Assembly: GCF_034259425.1 (NCBI RefSeq)
Contig: NZ_JAXIVU010000008.1
Span: 55,299-119,298 of the forward strand
DNA: 64,000 nucleotides
Reading direction: 5' to 3'
Source: Denitrificimonas halotolerans
GTDB taxonomy: Bacteria; Pseudomonadota; Gammaproteobacteria; Pseudomonadales; Pseudomonadaceae
Shown: in pieces, positions 35,295 through 44,941 of the stretch
How the letters are laid out: each line of letters opens with the position of its first letter
How positions within the stretch are numbered: the first letter of the stretch is position 1
Translations under genes and position numbers: made by a program
Notes under the pieces: generated by a model
Database searches by the model: none
What the model saw: the letters and a program-made list of their open reading frames with translations, nothing else
Told to the model about the DNA's origin: nothing

Positions 35295-36572
35295 TTACAG
35301 GCGTAGATCTGACTCCTCAGCAGTCAGCAAGTATTTCAAGTCATACAGAATGTGTTTCTTTTTTCCTAAAGCGTGAATCTGCACGGCGCCCATCTGCCTA
35401 AATTGCTCATGGCTGACGGCAATCACCACCGCATCATAGGTGTCGGGCTGCAATGTGCTGACCAGTTCTAAGCCATATTCCTGCTGCGCTGCCGCGGCAC
35501 TCACCCAAGGGTCATAGACATCCACTTGAATGCCGTACTCTTGCAGCTCATGCACGATGTCGATGACGCGGGTGTTACGCAGATCAGGGCAGTTCTCTTT
35601 AAAGGTTAAGCCCATGATGAGAATGCGCCCGCCATACACATGAATGCGGCGTTTCAGTAGCGCTTTAACCAGCTGCCCCACCACGTATTCGCCCATGCCA
35701 TCGTTAAGGCGGCGGCCCGAGAGGATGATTTCCGGCTGATAGCCGATGCTTTGTGCTTTATGGGTGAGGTAATAGGGATCCACACCAATGCAGTGACCAC
35801 CCACTAAACCGGGGCGGAAAGGTAAGAAGTTCCACTTGGTGCCCGCTGCTTCGAGCACCGCTTGGGTATCAATGCCCAACTTGTTGAAAATGATGGCCAG
35901 CTCATTGATCAAAGCAATGTTCACATCCCGTTGGGTGTTTTCGATCACTTTGGCTGCTTCCGCTACTTTAATGCTGCTGGCTTTGTGCGTGCCAACGGTG
36001 ATGATTTCGTTATAGAGCGCATCAACCAAGTCGGCCACTTCAGGGGTGGAGCCGGCGGTGACTTTTTTAATGTTGGTGACTCGGTGCTCTTTATCCCCTG
36101 GGTTGATCCGCTCAGGGCTGTAACCGGCATAAAAATCTTGGTTAAACACCAAGCCTGATACCCGCTCTAACACAGGCACACACTCATCTTCCGTAGCACC
36201 GGGGTACACCGTGGACTCATAAATCACAATATTACCCGGCGCTAACACCTTGCCTATGGTTTCTGAGGCTTGAATCAGTGGGGTCAAATCCGGCTGTTTA
36301 TGCTGATTGATGGGGGTGGGCACCGTCACAATAAAGACATTGCAATCGTGCAAATCGGTGGGGTTATGGCTGTAGCTGAGGCCCTGTGCTTGGGCTAATT
36401 CAGCATCGCTGACTTCAAGGGTGCTATCGCTGCCGGCACGTAATGCATCAATGCGCGGCTGATTGATATCAAAACCGAGCACGGAACGCTTTTTACCGAA
36501 CTCAACTGCCAGCGGCAGGCCCACATAACCTAAGCCAATAATGGCTAATTTAATTGTAGAAGGTGCAAGCAT
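35295..36572 (-). CDS. wbpO: UDP-HexNAc 6-dehydrogenase (WbpO/TviB type), second copy
   Basis: A 425-residue UDP-sugar dehydrogenase with GLGYVGLPLAVEFG, YSPERINPGDKEH and GGHCIGVDPYYL. It is almost the same protein as the copy at 16246-17529, and both end AEESDLRL. Differences cluster at the N-terminus and around 345-400. It would make UDP-GlcNAcA or UDP-GalNAcA for the second gene cluster. There is no second wbpP, so one epimerase may serve both. The high identity suggests a recent duplication or gene conversion. Confidence 0.94.
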   Translation of the reverse strand: MLAPSTIKLAIIGLGYVGLPLAVEFGKKRSVLGFDINQPRIDALRAGSDSTLEVSDAELAQAQGLSYSHNPTDLHDCNVFIVTVPTPINQHKQPDLTPLIQASETIGKVLAPGNIVIYESTVYPGATEDECVPVLERVSGLVFNQDFYAGYSPERINPGDKEHRVTNIKKVTAGSTPEVADLVDALYNEIITVGTHKASSIKVAEAAKVIENTQRDVNIALINELAIIFNKLGIDTQAVLEAAGTKWNFLPFRPGLVGGHCIGVDPYYLTHKAQSIGYQPEIILSGRRLNDGMGEYVVGQLVKALLKRRIHVYGGRILIMGLTFKENCPDLRNTRVIDIVHELQEYGIQVDVYDPWVSAAAAQQEYGLELVSTLQPDTYDAVVIAVSHEQFRQMGAVQIHALGKKKHILYDLKYLLTAEESDLRL

Positions 36573-37030
36573 GGTGATGTCCCTGTTGTTTTTTATAATA
36601 ATTAGTGAAACAACACCTTATAAACAAACAACCATCTTGGACTTCTGCTTATTTATAAAGAATCATCGTGGCCTGTGGTGCCCCTGAACTCTCCAGATAT
36701 GCATACAGCATTTGACAGACATTTTTAATATACGCTGCAAACAAAACATATACGAGAATTTATTGAACTTATCGCTCAATTATTTATCATTTATTCTTGT
36801 TAGCTTGCTAACGAAACATTAAATAGCCGAATAATTCTAATATGGGAGATGATTGTAAAATGAGAACTGGTGAACAGTATCCGTCTAAGCCATTGAATCA
36901 ACAGCAGTTAAATATAATAAATAACCACCAATACAGATCGCAATCACAACAATAAGCATTCAACGAAAAAATAACGGAAACATCTTGTATGAATATTAAT
37001 TAATCTTTTAAATTCAAACGATCAATTTAA
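36573..37030. other. 458-nt AT-rich intergenic region
   Basis: No credible gene is present. It separates the end of the module 2 operon (glycosyltransferase stop at 37031) from wbpO copy 2 and so should hold the promoter for the wbpO2-wzx-to-glycosyltransferase unit. A small hairpin GTTAGC/GCTAAC lies at 36799-36812 but lacks a T-run. No ops-like sequence is present, unlike upstream of the first wbpO. Confidence 0.5.
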
Positions 37031-38092
37031 TTAAACGATTACTTTTTTAAATACATCCAGCCAAGTGTTCATACGCGCTTGCCAGCTGTAATGTGCAATG
37101 GGCGTAGCAATGGTAGCGGTGAAGTCGAGGTCCATTAAGCGCTGGGCTGTCGCCGCTGCATCTAAGAAATTCACACAGACGCCACGGCCATACTTTTGCA
37201 CCTCATCGCAGTACCCTAAGACCTGCTCTTGAGTAATCACAAACCCGCCGTGTTTGATGTAATCATAGAGTTTCAGCGGGCTCCCAGGGCTGACCCGGCG
37301 GTTATTCACCGGCAGTAAACACGCACTGGCAATGCTGATCAGCTCATCGGAGCCTTGATCATCTAAGGGGGAAATATTAATTAACAGTCGTTGCGGATCG
37401 ATCTCCGGCCCGACCCGACCACCAGCACAAATGATTTTTAAATCACTGTTGTTCTGATTCAATTGCCCTTGCAAAGCAACCAAGTACTCCACCCCGTGCC
37501 ATTGACTGGCTGAACCGGTAAAAATTAAATAACGGTAGTTGTCAGACAAGCCATGGGACTTTTTATATTTAGCTAAAATATCTTTCTTATCAAGCGCTTG
37601 CATTTTTGTTTGAGCAAAGCCGTTATAACAATAAAAGTCCAATGGACCACAACCATATGTTGCGTCATACCAATCTTTTAACAGTGGATGATTAAATATC
37701 CGAGCATCGGCTAATCGATCAATCATTAATGTATACAGTGCAATCAATTTTAATACACTTTTAAATATTTCACTTTTATTTAATAGATTAATCTCTTCTA
37801 TACGATCAGCATGAATCTCTCTAAATGTTTTGCATTTAAGTAACTTACATAAACACACTGAAAGCAAACCTATATTGCCACGACTGATAAATATATCGGG
37901 GCGCTGACGCAAGATATATGCAAAGCATTTCAGTTCAGTCACTAATAAGCCAAATAGCCGCGGCTTACAGTTGACGGAAAAAAACTTCAATTCATCAACC
38001 AAGGCGGTCAAAGCCTGCAGTTTTTGCCGAGTTGCACGGTTCTTGCCCGTATAGCCAGACAGATCAAAGTTACCTGCATAGAGTATTTTCAT
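37031..38092 (-). CDS. Glycosyltransferase (GT4-like)
   Basis: A 353-residue putative GT-B glycosyltransferase. It starts MKILYAGNFDLSGYTGKNRA and has DIFISRGNIGLLSV in the N-terminal domain. The later YLIFTGSASQWHGVEYLV is the hinge, and SPGSPLKLYDYIKHGGFVI occupies the donor-binding position. This divergent form of the GT4 motif is seen in many capsule transferases. It is the last gene of the module 2 operon. A 199-nt gap without a gene separates it from the asparagine-synthase-like gene. The middle part (37550-37900) is more AT-rich than the ends. Confidence 0.75.
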   Translation of the reverse strand: MKILYAGNFDLSGYTGKNRATRQKLQALTALVDELKFFSVNCKPRLFGLLVTELKCFAYILRQRPDIFISRGNIGLLSVCLCKLLKCKTFREIHADRIEEINLLNKSEIFKSVLKLIALYTLMIDRLADARIFNHPLLKDWYDATYGCGPLDFYCYNGFAQTKMQALDKKDILAKYKKSHGLSDNYRYLIFTGSASQWHGVEYLVALQGQLNQNNSDLKIICAGGRVGPEIDPQRLLINISPLDDQGSDELISIASACLLPVNNRRVSPGSPLKLYDYIKHGGFVITQEQVLGYCDEVQKYGRGVCVNFLDAAATAQRLMDLDFTATIATPIAHYSWQARMNTWLDVFKKVIV

Positions 38093-38291
38093 AAGGTCTC
38101 ACAATGGTCTGATGCAGCGCTAATGATCAATACGCATTCAGCCTGTGCAGCAAAAAACGCAACGAGTCGCCCCAGAGGTGAAGGCAGATTTTGCCACGGG
38201 CGGCACCCTTGCTGTAGCGCACAGTAAGCGGTGCAACCCGTTCATTTTTGACGCTCAGGTCAGCATTAGGTTCAGCACGCGACTGCGTTTT

Positions 38292-40010
38292 CTATGCTTT
38301 ATTCATCTTGAGCAGGTAGCTGTGATGCTGCACATAGTTGATTTTTTGCTCAGTGCTCAGCCCCTGCAAATCTTGTGCGTCACAGCCTGCTCGCGCCAAC
38401 AACAGGTGGATATTTTTTGACCAATCGGACCACGCCCCCTCGTAGCGCGCCCCTTTAACCTGACGCTGCAACCTTTGCCAGATTTGAATCAGCGGCTTAG
38501 ACCACAGGTTCACCGCCAAGCCGTAATAGGGAAAGATCCCCGTTGGATGCGGGATGAACTGGCTCTTAGCGAAGTATGCTTTTACCGCCTTGTGGAAAAA
38601 ACGGCGATTGTTCTTCCACTTCACGGGGATGCAGGCAGCATGCTGCACCGCGGCTTTACACGTATACAGCTCATAACTGGGAAACAAACGGCGATTGACT
38701 GCAATATTGGTGTTGGATTTCAGCATGCTGTACGGCCACAGCACAAACCATTCATGACAGGATTTGGGCCGAATCGCTTGCACTTTTTGCATGTGCTGAC
38801 GCCGGCGGTGATCAATGGCGGCTAAATGTTCGGAGGCATAACCATTTGCGACCAACGGCTGCGTACGGGTTTCACCTTGCTGCTCAATGTCTGGCAGAAA
38901 CTTCAGTCGCTGCCAAGCGTTAAACGTGCGAGCATGCGCAGCTTTGAGCAATGCATCAGCGCCATAACCACCAAAGACGGCCTGCTGTTGATCCAAACCT
39001 GACTCTTCTGCCAATCCTAAACTGTGGGCATGGGTGTATTGCAGCCCGCTGCCCACGAGGCGACTGGCCGCCGGCAAGATATCCACATAATGGGTGGGTG
39101 AACGCACCAAAGCATGAAACACACAACCATAGGCACGCGCCACACGCTGGGCAATATTAAATTCTCGGTTTTTTGAATCAAGAAACACATAACCGTGCCG
39201 TTTGAGGCGCGTCGGCAACATGCCGGCAATGGAGCGGGAGTCTTCCCCTGCGCTGATAAACAGTCCCACGCTGTCCAGCTGCGCGGTGATGCGCTCAATG
39301 TGATCCAGCACACCCACACGAAAAGCAGCGGCGGCCTCCGTCATGTTGCGGTAGGGATTGTATTCCTTCGGCTCCCAGTAGGTTTCCCAACTTTCCAAAT
39401 TGTGCTGACGGTTAAAAGTCCAACAGTACTGAGTCGCCGGCTCCAACTGAAAAATCTGAGTGAACATCGTGTGTGGGTAAGTGACAACGCCGTGCAGAAT
39501 ATAGTCATCCACCGAAACGGGATCAATGGCGTGTTCTTGTTCACTGACTTGCGCTACAGCATCCACATGGGTGCCAAGCACCCAATCAGCCTCTTGATGG
39601 TACTGATACACCGGAATGAACAACATGTGATCTGTTATGCAATACAGCTGCTGCTTCAGTTTATCGATGATCAGCAAGACAAAAGGCCCACTTAAATCTT
39701 CAGCCCAATCTGCCTGCCCCGATAGATAACGCTCTAAAATGGCACGGCTCGCCGCACTCGATGGCTTATGCTCAGCCAGAAAATGATTATCACGCCAGCA
39801 CAGCACTGGTCCGCCAATCACAGCGCACAGATGCTCTGCAGTTTCATAAGGCACAAACCCCTGATAAGGGCTTTGACTCACCGCCAACGCTCCCCAATCA
39901 CCTTGATATTCAGTGACGGCAATGCGCTCAGGCACAGGCATCAAGGCTTGCAGAGGCTGTGCCAGCTGACTACGGCGCTGAGGATTGCTAGCAAATAAAA
40001 AATCACTCAT
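38292..40010 (-). CDS. Asparagine synthase-like protein lacking the N-terminal nucleophile
   Basis: A 572-residue protein from the ATG at 40008-40010 (MSDFLFASNPQRR, GGGAG upstream). It overlaps the flippase stop by 8 nt; an upstream TTG is rejected. The middle part shows the Ntn-like remnant VLLIIDKLKQQLYCITDHML and the synthetase start with a pyrophosphate loop SAGEDSR at about 253-259, replacing SGGxDSS, then FGGYGADALLKA. There is no Cys2 and no NGEIYN. Such divergent AsnB-like proteins recur in exopolysaccharide clusters, with unproven activity. An adenylating amide-forming role on a sugar carboxylate is possible. Glutamine use is unlikely. Confidence 0.8.
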   Translation of the reverse strand: MSDFLFASNPQRRSQLAQPLQALMPVPERIAVTEYQGDWGALAVSQSPYQGFVPYETAEHLCAVIGGPVLCWRDNHFLAEHKPSSAASRAILERYLSGQADWAEDLSGPFVLLIIDKLKQQLYCITDHMLFIPVYQYHQEADWVLGTHVDAVAQVSEQEHAIDPVSVDDYILHGVVTYPHTMFTQIFQLEPATQYCWTFNRQHNLESWETYWEPKEYNPYRNMTEAAAAFRVGVLDHIERITAQLDSVGLFISAGEDSRSIAGMLPTRLKRHGYVFLDSKNREFNIAQRVARAYGCVFHALVRSPTHYVDILPAASRLVGSGLQYTHAHSLGLAEESGLDQQQAVFGGYGADALLKAAHARTFNAWQRLKFLPDIEQQGETRTQPLVANGYASEHLAAIDHRRRQHMQKVQAIRPKSCHEWFVLWPYSMLKSNTNIAVNRRLFPSYELYTCKAAVQHAACIPVKWKNNRRFFHKAVKAYFAKSQFIPHPTGIFPYYGLAVNLWSKPLIQIWQRLQRQVKGARYEGAWSDWSKNIHLLLARAGCDAQDLQGLSTEQKINYVQHHSYLLKMNKA

Positions 40011-41316
40011 GGGTCTGCTCCCGATCAAAAACCTGTGCCACTGTTAAGGTTTTGCCCACTAAATACAGATTTAATAAAGCGCCAACTACACTGAATAAAG
40101 CCACCGCAATTAAAGCATCCGCAAAGTAAAAGAACCCCATATACAAAGCCACAACGCGCAGCACAAGGCTGACCCATTCGTAGTTTAAAAACCAAGCCTG
40201 CAACCTAAACACAGGGATTGCCGACACCGAAGGACGATTGGCCAAAGCAAAGAAGGACCACACTGCCAACCATTGCGCATACTGCCCCGCGGTCTGCCAG
40301 GCGGCACCAAAAACCCAAGCAAATAAGTCGGGGCCAAACAGAATGATGATTAAAAACGGCCACACACCGATCACAGCTAAACCTAAGGTGGCCTTGAGCA
40401 GCAGTGGCAAAGTTTGCCGTTGCCCCACCACCGCTTCATTAAAGTGCGGGTAAAATACACTTTGTACCGAGGCGCCGAGCAAGGTGGCCGGCAAGCCCAG
40501 CACTGAGCGCGTCAACACGTAATAACCCACCACAGCAGGGCCAAAAAAAGCCCCCAACATTAAAATAGGCAGGCTTTTTGAGGCGGTATTTAACACCACT
40601 TGCGGCGCACGATAGAGGGGAAAATCTTTATAGGCCACTGCCACCTGCCGCAGCGACACCGGCACTGGCGGAGGGTCTGATTGACGGGCCTTGGTCCGCT
40701 CCAATTTCCGCCCTAAATGACTGGTGAGCAAGGCTCGTAGCGCAATGGCAGCGCTATGAATCCCAATCAAAAGCGCCGCAATGGGGGCAAACAGACCAGC
40801 CAACGCTTGGCTGCCATAATTCACAATGGCATGTGCTACAGCAATATTGGCAATGCCTTTAAAGTGCTTTTTACGGATCAGCCATTGCTGGGAAACCTCT
40901 TGGCAAGCACTGAACAGCATCACCAATGGAATTAAAAACTTAAAGTCGATTAAAGCAGCCACCCCCAGTTGGGTGATGATCCAATCGCCGGCCAATAGCA
41001 ACAGCAATGCCACTGCCGCACTGACCACCAACGCAATGCACAAGGACAGCTTCACCAGAGCCTTGGCTTCGTTATCCTGCGGTGGCAAAACAATGGCAAT
41101 GGGATAACACAGCGCGGCCAAAATGGTCAGCACTGCCGTTAAAGCAACAAAGGCGCCCAACACACCATAGACTTCGGGCCCATAAGTACGGGTGATAAAA
41201 GGCACAAACAGCATGCCAATGGCCTGTGCGCCGGCGGTGCCACTGGCAACCACCAACACACTTTTGACCAAGCGGTTATGCATGATCTTGCTGAGTTTCT
41301 GTTTGATCATCTGCAT
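40003..41316 (-). CDS. Wzx-type flippase (third of three)
   Basis: A 437-residue polytopic MOP-family transporter starting MQMIKQKLSKIMHNRLVK (ATG at 41314-41316; an internal ATG 6 nt later is also possible). It shares GTAGAQAI, FITRTYGPEVYGVLG, YPIAIVLPPQ and the DFPLYRAPQ loop with the flippase at 13649-14944, so the two are paralogues. It would flip the module 2 repeat unit. It lies between the acyltransferase and the asparagine-synthase-like gene, and overlaps the latter by 8 nt. Confidence 0.88.
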   Translation of the reverse strand: MQMIKQKLSKIMHNRLVKSVLVVASGTAGAQAIGMLFVPFITRTYGPEVYGVLGAFVALTAVLTILAALCYPIAIVLPPQDNEAKALVKLSLCIALVVSAAVALLLLLAGDWIITQLGVAALIDFKFLIPLVMLFSACQEVSQQWLIRKKHFKGIANIAVAHAIVNYGSQALAGLFAPIAALLIGIHSAAIALRALLTSHLGRKLERTKARQSDPPPVPVSLRQVAVAYKDFPLYRAPQVVLNTASKSLPILMLGAFFGPAVVGYYVLTRSVLGLPATLLGASVQSVFYPHFNEAVVGQRQTLPLLLKATLGLAVIGVWPFLIIILFGPDLFAWVFGAAWQTAGQYAQWLAVWSFFALANRPSVSAIPVFRLQAWFLNYEWVSLVLRVVALYMGFFYFADALIAVALFSVVGALLNLYLVGKTLTVAQVFDREQTHE

Positions 41317-41341
41317 GGCCGTTCGCTACGTTTGACCAACA

Positions 41342-43333
41342 TTATTGTTCATCCAACAGCGCCAACAACTTGCCTTCCAGCTTGTCTTGTAAGCTGTAGA
41401 CATAGGGCACGCCAATGTGGTCTTTATCACGGTAAATCAGCACATCATTAAAGGCTGTGTAGCACCTTTGCGTGGAACAATAGGCCTTACTCATATCAAT
41501 GGAGTCGATCAAATCACTGTATTGCGCAGCGGGATCTTGCAGCGGATAAATCCCGTCACGCGGCATCGAGCAAGCGTCGTGATAGGCATTATCACGGTAG
41601 TTTTTCATCGCACACTGCGTGGCTTCAAAACTAAAGCGCGGGTTATCACGGATGCCGATCACCGGAATTTTTTCTGCTTTAAAAGCCTCTAAAGTTGCCA
41701 GTAACCCAGCGGGCACACTTTCCGCGCGATCCACATAGGTGCGCGTGGAGTTGGTGATAATAATGTCCGGATCCAACGCCACAGCTTTAGCCAACACATT
41801 TTTATTCCACGCCTTACAAGAGTCACTGAGCTCATCGGTCACTCCCAACGGACAGCCACTTTTGGTCATGACATCCAAGCGAAAGCCTCGCTCACGGGCA
41901 ATCTGCTCCAGCGCCGGCAACCATTGCACAATATGTGAAGAGCCCACCACCAAGAGTTTCAGCGCATCCTCTCTACCAGGCGTTCGGGTACAGGAAGTGG
42001 CATCAGCACGCAGCATATTTTGGTGACACTGCCCTTTGCTGTACACCGCTGGCACAATGCTGCGTGCCACTTTCAGCTCGCGGTAAGGCATTTGCTGCGC
42101 ATGGGTCTGCACCATAAACAAAGCGGCGTTATAGGTTTTATTTTGATAAGTCTGCAGCACCTGTTGAATGTCTTGATGTAAACGACTTTCGCTGACTTTC
42201 AATACACTGAACAACAGTCCGCCACCCAGCAGCAAACAACCCAACACTAAACCGCTGTTCACTACAATGCGTGTTTTACCGATGCGCTGAAAACCACGCT
42301 CCCACACTGCATAAGCTATATAAGCGCACACAATGGATAAGGCGATGATGGCTAAACCGGCCACAAGGCTCACTCGGTCTAACATGAAGTAACTCTTGTA
42401 GAACACCAACAACGGCCAATGCCATAAATAAATGGTGAAAGAAAAACCACCCATCAGCACCAAAGGCTTAAAGGATAAAAGCCGCGCGCTAAGACTTGTG
42501 CCCGCATGCCCTGCAATCAACACTAAAACGGCCGCCAACACGGGCACCAATGCCGGATAACCTGGGTACAGTGCGTGTTTAGGAATCAAGAGGGCCGCGA
42601 CAAAAATCAAGGCAATGCCCAATACACCGAGGATGTCGCTGCTTTTTTTAGAGGACGTGATACTGGGTAAATACAGGTATACCAATCCGCCCGCACAGAA
42701 CTCCCACAACCGCGCTAAGGTGTTGAAGTAGGCCTTGCTCGGATCAACCTGCACCGCGTAATTGGCATAAGCAAACGACGACAACAGTACTAGGCTGTAA
42801 AGCACGACAATGGGTTTTAAGTCGTGGCGTTTGATCGCCCAGTAAAAGACCGGAAACAGTGCTATGGCTAAAATCAAATAGATCTGCACTTGCACTGACA
42901 GTGCCCAAAACTGCTGAAACGGGCTGCTGCTGTCTTGATTACCGAGGTAATCCGTGGCTTTCCGGATCAATTGAATATTTTCTAAGTGCAGCAAAGACGC
43001 CATGCCTTCTTTCAGCAAAGTGTTTTGCTCAGAACCCGGCACGATCAGCAGCACCCCGAGTGCGGTGCACGCAATGACTAAAAAGGCCGAAGGGTAAATG
43101 CGTTTGAAGATGTTCAGCAAAAACAGCGCAGGGCCTGTATAGCCATAACGGGCGATGTTTTTGATATATACGGCCGTGAGTAAATAGCCGGACACCACGA
43201 TAAAAATATCGACACCGCCGGACACTTTATTCATCCAGATATGGAAGACCATAATGGTCAACGCACCTATGGCACGTAAACCTTGGATATCTGTCCGATA
43301 ACTTAACGCTGCATAGCGATCCGATCTAAACAT
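41342..43333 (-). CDS. OafA-type acyltransferase with SGNH domain
   Basis: A 663-residue protein. Residues 1-380 form an Acyl_transf_3 membrane domain with about ten helices, including YRTDIQGLRAIGALTIMVFHIW (catalytic His) and FSFTIYLWHWPLLVF. Residues 440-663 form a periplasmic SGNH domain with VVGSSHIVQWLPAL, in which block I reads GSSH rather than GDSH, and a C-terminal DKDHIGVPYV holding Asp and His. Such proteins move acetyl or similar groups from the cytoplasm to sugars in the periplasm, here presumably on the module 2 polymer. The ATG has an AGGAG site. Confidence 0.92.
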   Translation of the reverse strand: MFRSDRYAALSYRTDIQGLRAIGALTIMVFHIWMNKVSGGVDIFIVVSGYLLTAVYIKNIARYGYTGPALFLLNIFKRIYPSAFLVIACTALGVLLIVPGSEQNTLLKEGMASLLHLENIQLIRKATDYLGNQDSSSPFQQFWALSVQVQIYLILAIALFPVFYWAIKRHDLKPIVVLYSLVLLSSFAYANYAVQVDPSKAYFNTLARLWEFCAGGLVYLYLPSITSSKKSSDILGVLGIALIFVAALLIPKHALYPGYPALVPVLAAVLVLIAGHAGTSLSARLLSFKPLVLMGGFSFTIYLWHWPLLVFYKSYFMLDRVSLVAGLAIIALSIVCAYIAYAVWERGFQRIGKTRIVVNSGLVLGCLLLGGGLLFSVLKVSESRLHQDIQQVLQTYQNKTYNAALFMVQTHAQQMPYRELKVARSIVPAVYSKGQCHQNMLRADATSCTRTPGREDALKLLVVGSSHIVQWLPALEQIARERGFRLDVMTKSGCPLGVTDELSDSCKAWNKNVLAKAVALDPDIIITNSTRTYVDRAESVPAGLLATLEAFKAEKIPVIGIRDNPRFSFEATQCAMKNYRDNAYHDACSMPRDGIYPLQDPAAQYSDLIDSIDMSKAYCSTQRCYTAFNDVLIYRDKDHIGVPYVYSLQDKLEGKLLALLDEQ

Positions 43334-43549
43334 CCGCCTTCTCCTAGAAGAACGGCATTCGACCGGTAAAATAGTCGCCTTACAAACACCGTTTTTATAC
43401 CTTCACAGAAAAAAACGCTGCTGTCGATCATTCATTTGCGCCTGAGTGCACTTTGGCTCTACAACTTAAGTGTTAACGCAACCACATCACCAAGACCAAC
43501 CCCCTGTACATCGGTCCTCGGGCTAGCTTTCAAACGAATGCTTGCCGCA

Positions 43550-44938
43550 TCAATCCAACTCAGCACGGACTTTAATTTTGCGTTTGCTGTGGTTTTGAAT
43601 CAGCACCGCAATGGCACATAAGGTGATGAAAGTGGCCGCATTAGCCGGGATTTGCAGATTAAAGTCACTCAGCGAGTGAATCAGCAATGAAAGTATGCCA
43701 ATGCTGACCCCTAAACCCAGCCCATTTCTAAACATGGAACGGGTTTGCCAAAGTGCCGCCAAAGCAAAGTACAACGCCCAACCGGTAAACAGCGCCAGCA
43801 GCACTGTACCTATCGCGCCGTATTCCACAAAAAACTGTAAGAAATCATTGTGCGCATGGTCAAAATGTAACCGCACTGACGCATCGGCATACTGCGAATA
43901 AGTGGCTTCAAAGGCCCCTGCTCCTTGCCCAACAATGGGCTTGTGCAAGGCCAAAGGCACAATATCTGTAAAAACTTGGCCGCGAATTTCATTGGCTTGC
44001 TGCACCTGCTCCACCGGCACATTATTGATCACCACGGTTTCCACGCGATCCACCAAACGGGTATCAAAGAGGCGGTCTTTGAGTCGCTCTAGGCCAAAGT
44101 ACTGACTGATCACCAAGGTATCGATCAAAATCAAACTGACTAAAATTAAAATATTGCGGCGGCGGTTTTCCCGATTACGCACAATAAAGATAAAACTCAT
44201 GGCCAACATGGCAGTGAAAAAGGCCACATTACCGCCACGGGAACGGGTCATTACCAAGGCAATCACTAAGATCACCAAGGCTAAACGCAAACGTGCTTTA
44301 GGACCCATAATCAGCTCAATGGCTGACACCCAACTCCAACGTTCTGTACTGCGCAAAGCCATCATCAAACCAATGCCACAGGCCAGTGTGAGCTCAATAT
44401 AGCCCGCAAAGTGATTACGGTTGACGAAGGTACCATTGGCGGCGCTGCCACTGCGTACGCTCTCACCAAAGAAGCTCCACTCAAAGCCTGAGAGCGCCAT
44501 AAAGGTGCCGTAAAAGGCCTGTAAGGTGCCGCTCACCACTAAAGCGCCCAACAGCCACAGCAAACGGGTGCGGGTGGCAAACAGGCTGATGATCAATAAA
44601 AACAGCAAGCTGTAAGACAGGCCCAGTACCCCATACAACACGCTTTGCCCAGGGTCAGCACTGATGCCGAACAGGTTTTGCAAGGCCACCCATAATTGCA
44701 CGGCTAACAAAACAACAAACAACGGTAAACCCGGCTTTAATGCTTTAGAGGCCATGATTTTCCCGCGCCATAAACCCAGCGCCCACAGGCAACTTAAAAC
44801 GCCCACACAGACCGCAATACTGCCCATGGCCCACAAACGGTTAGCGCCCAACGGTAATGGCAAGAGAATAAGGAAGGTCAAAAGAGCAAGAATTAAATTG
44901 CGCTCATAACGGTTACTGGCTAATCCAGACATAGACAT
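43550..44938 (-). CDS. O-antigen ligase/polymerase family membrane protein (Wzy_C)
   Basis: A 462-residue protein with about 12 membrane segments. The long periplasmic loop ends in the family signature FDHAHNDFLQFFVEYGAIG, and ARSRGG-like MTRSRGGNVAFF lies mid-protein. The Wzy_C fold includes both WaaL ligases and exopolysaccharide polymerases. Next to vpsP-like, phosphatase and wzc genes, polymerase of the module 2 exopolysaccharide is the better reading. It starts 3 nt after the VpsP-like gene stop. A 216-nt gap separates it from the acyltransferase. Confidence 0.87.
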   Translation of the reverse strand: MSMSGLASNRYERNLILALLTFLILLPLPLGANRLWAMGSIAVCVGVLSCLWALGLWRGKIMASKALKPGLPLFVVLLAVQLWVALQNLFGISADPGQSVLYGVLGLSYSLLFLLIISLFATRTRLLWLLGALVVSGTLQAFYGTFMALSGFEWSFFGESVRSGSAANGTFVNRNHFAGYIELTLACGIGLMMALRSTERWSWVSAIELIMGPKARLRLALVILVIALVMTRSRGGNVAFFTAMLAMSFIFIVRNRENRRRNILILVSLILIDTLVISQYFGLERLKDRLFDTRLVDRVETVVINNVPVEQVQQANEIRGQVFTDIVPLALHKPIVGQGAGAFEATYSQYADASVRLHFDHAHNDFLQFFVEYGAIGTVLLALFTGWALYFALAALWQTRSMFRNGLGLGVSIGILSLLIHSLSDFNLQIPANAATFITLCAIAVLIQNHSKRKIKVRAELD

Positions 44939-44941
44939 TTT

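Noticed and set aside
36799..36812. GTTAGC-TT-GCTAAC hairpin as a terminator
   Set aside because: The stem is only 6 bp and not GC-rich, and no T-run follows on either strand.
36842..36955. A 37-codon plus-strand frame in the AT-rich gap
   Set aside because: No ribosome-binding site, low-complexity Gln/Asn content, and opposite strand to all neighbours.
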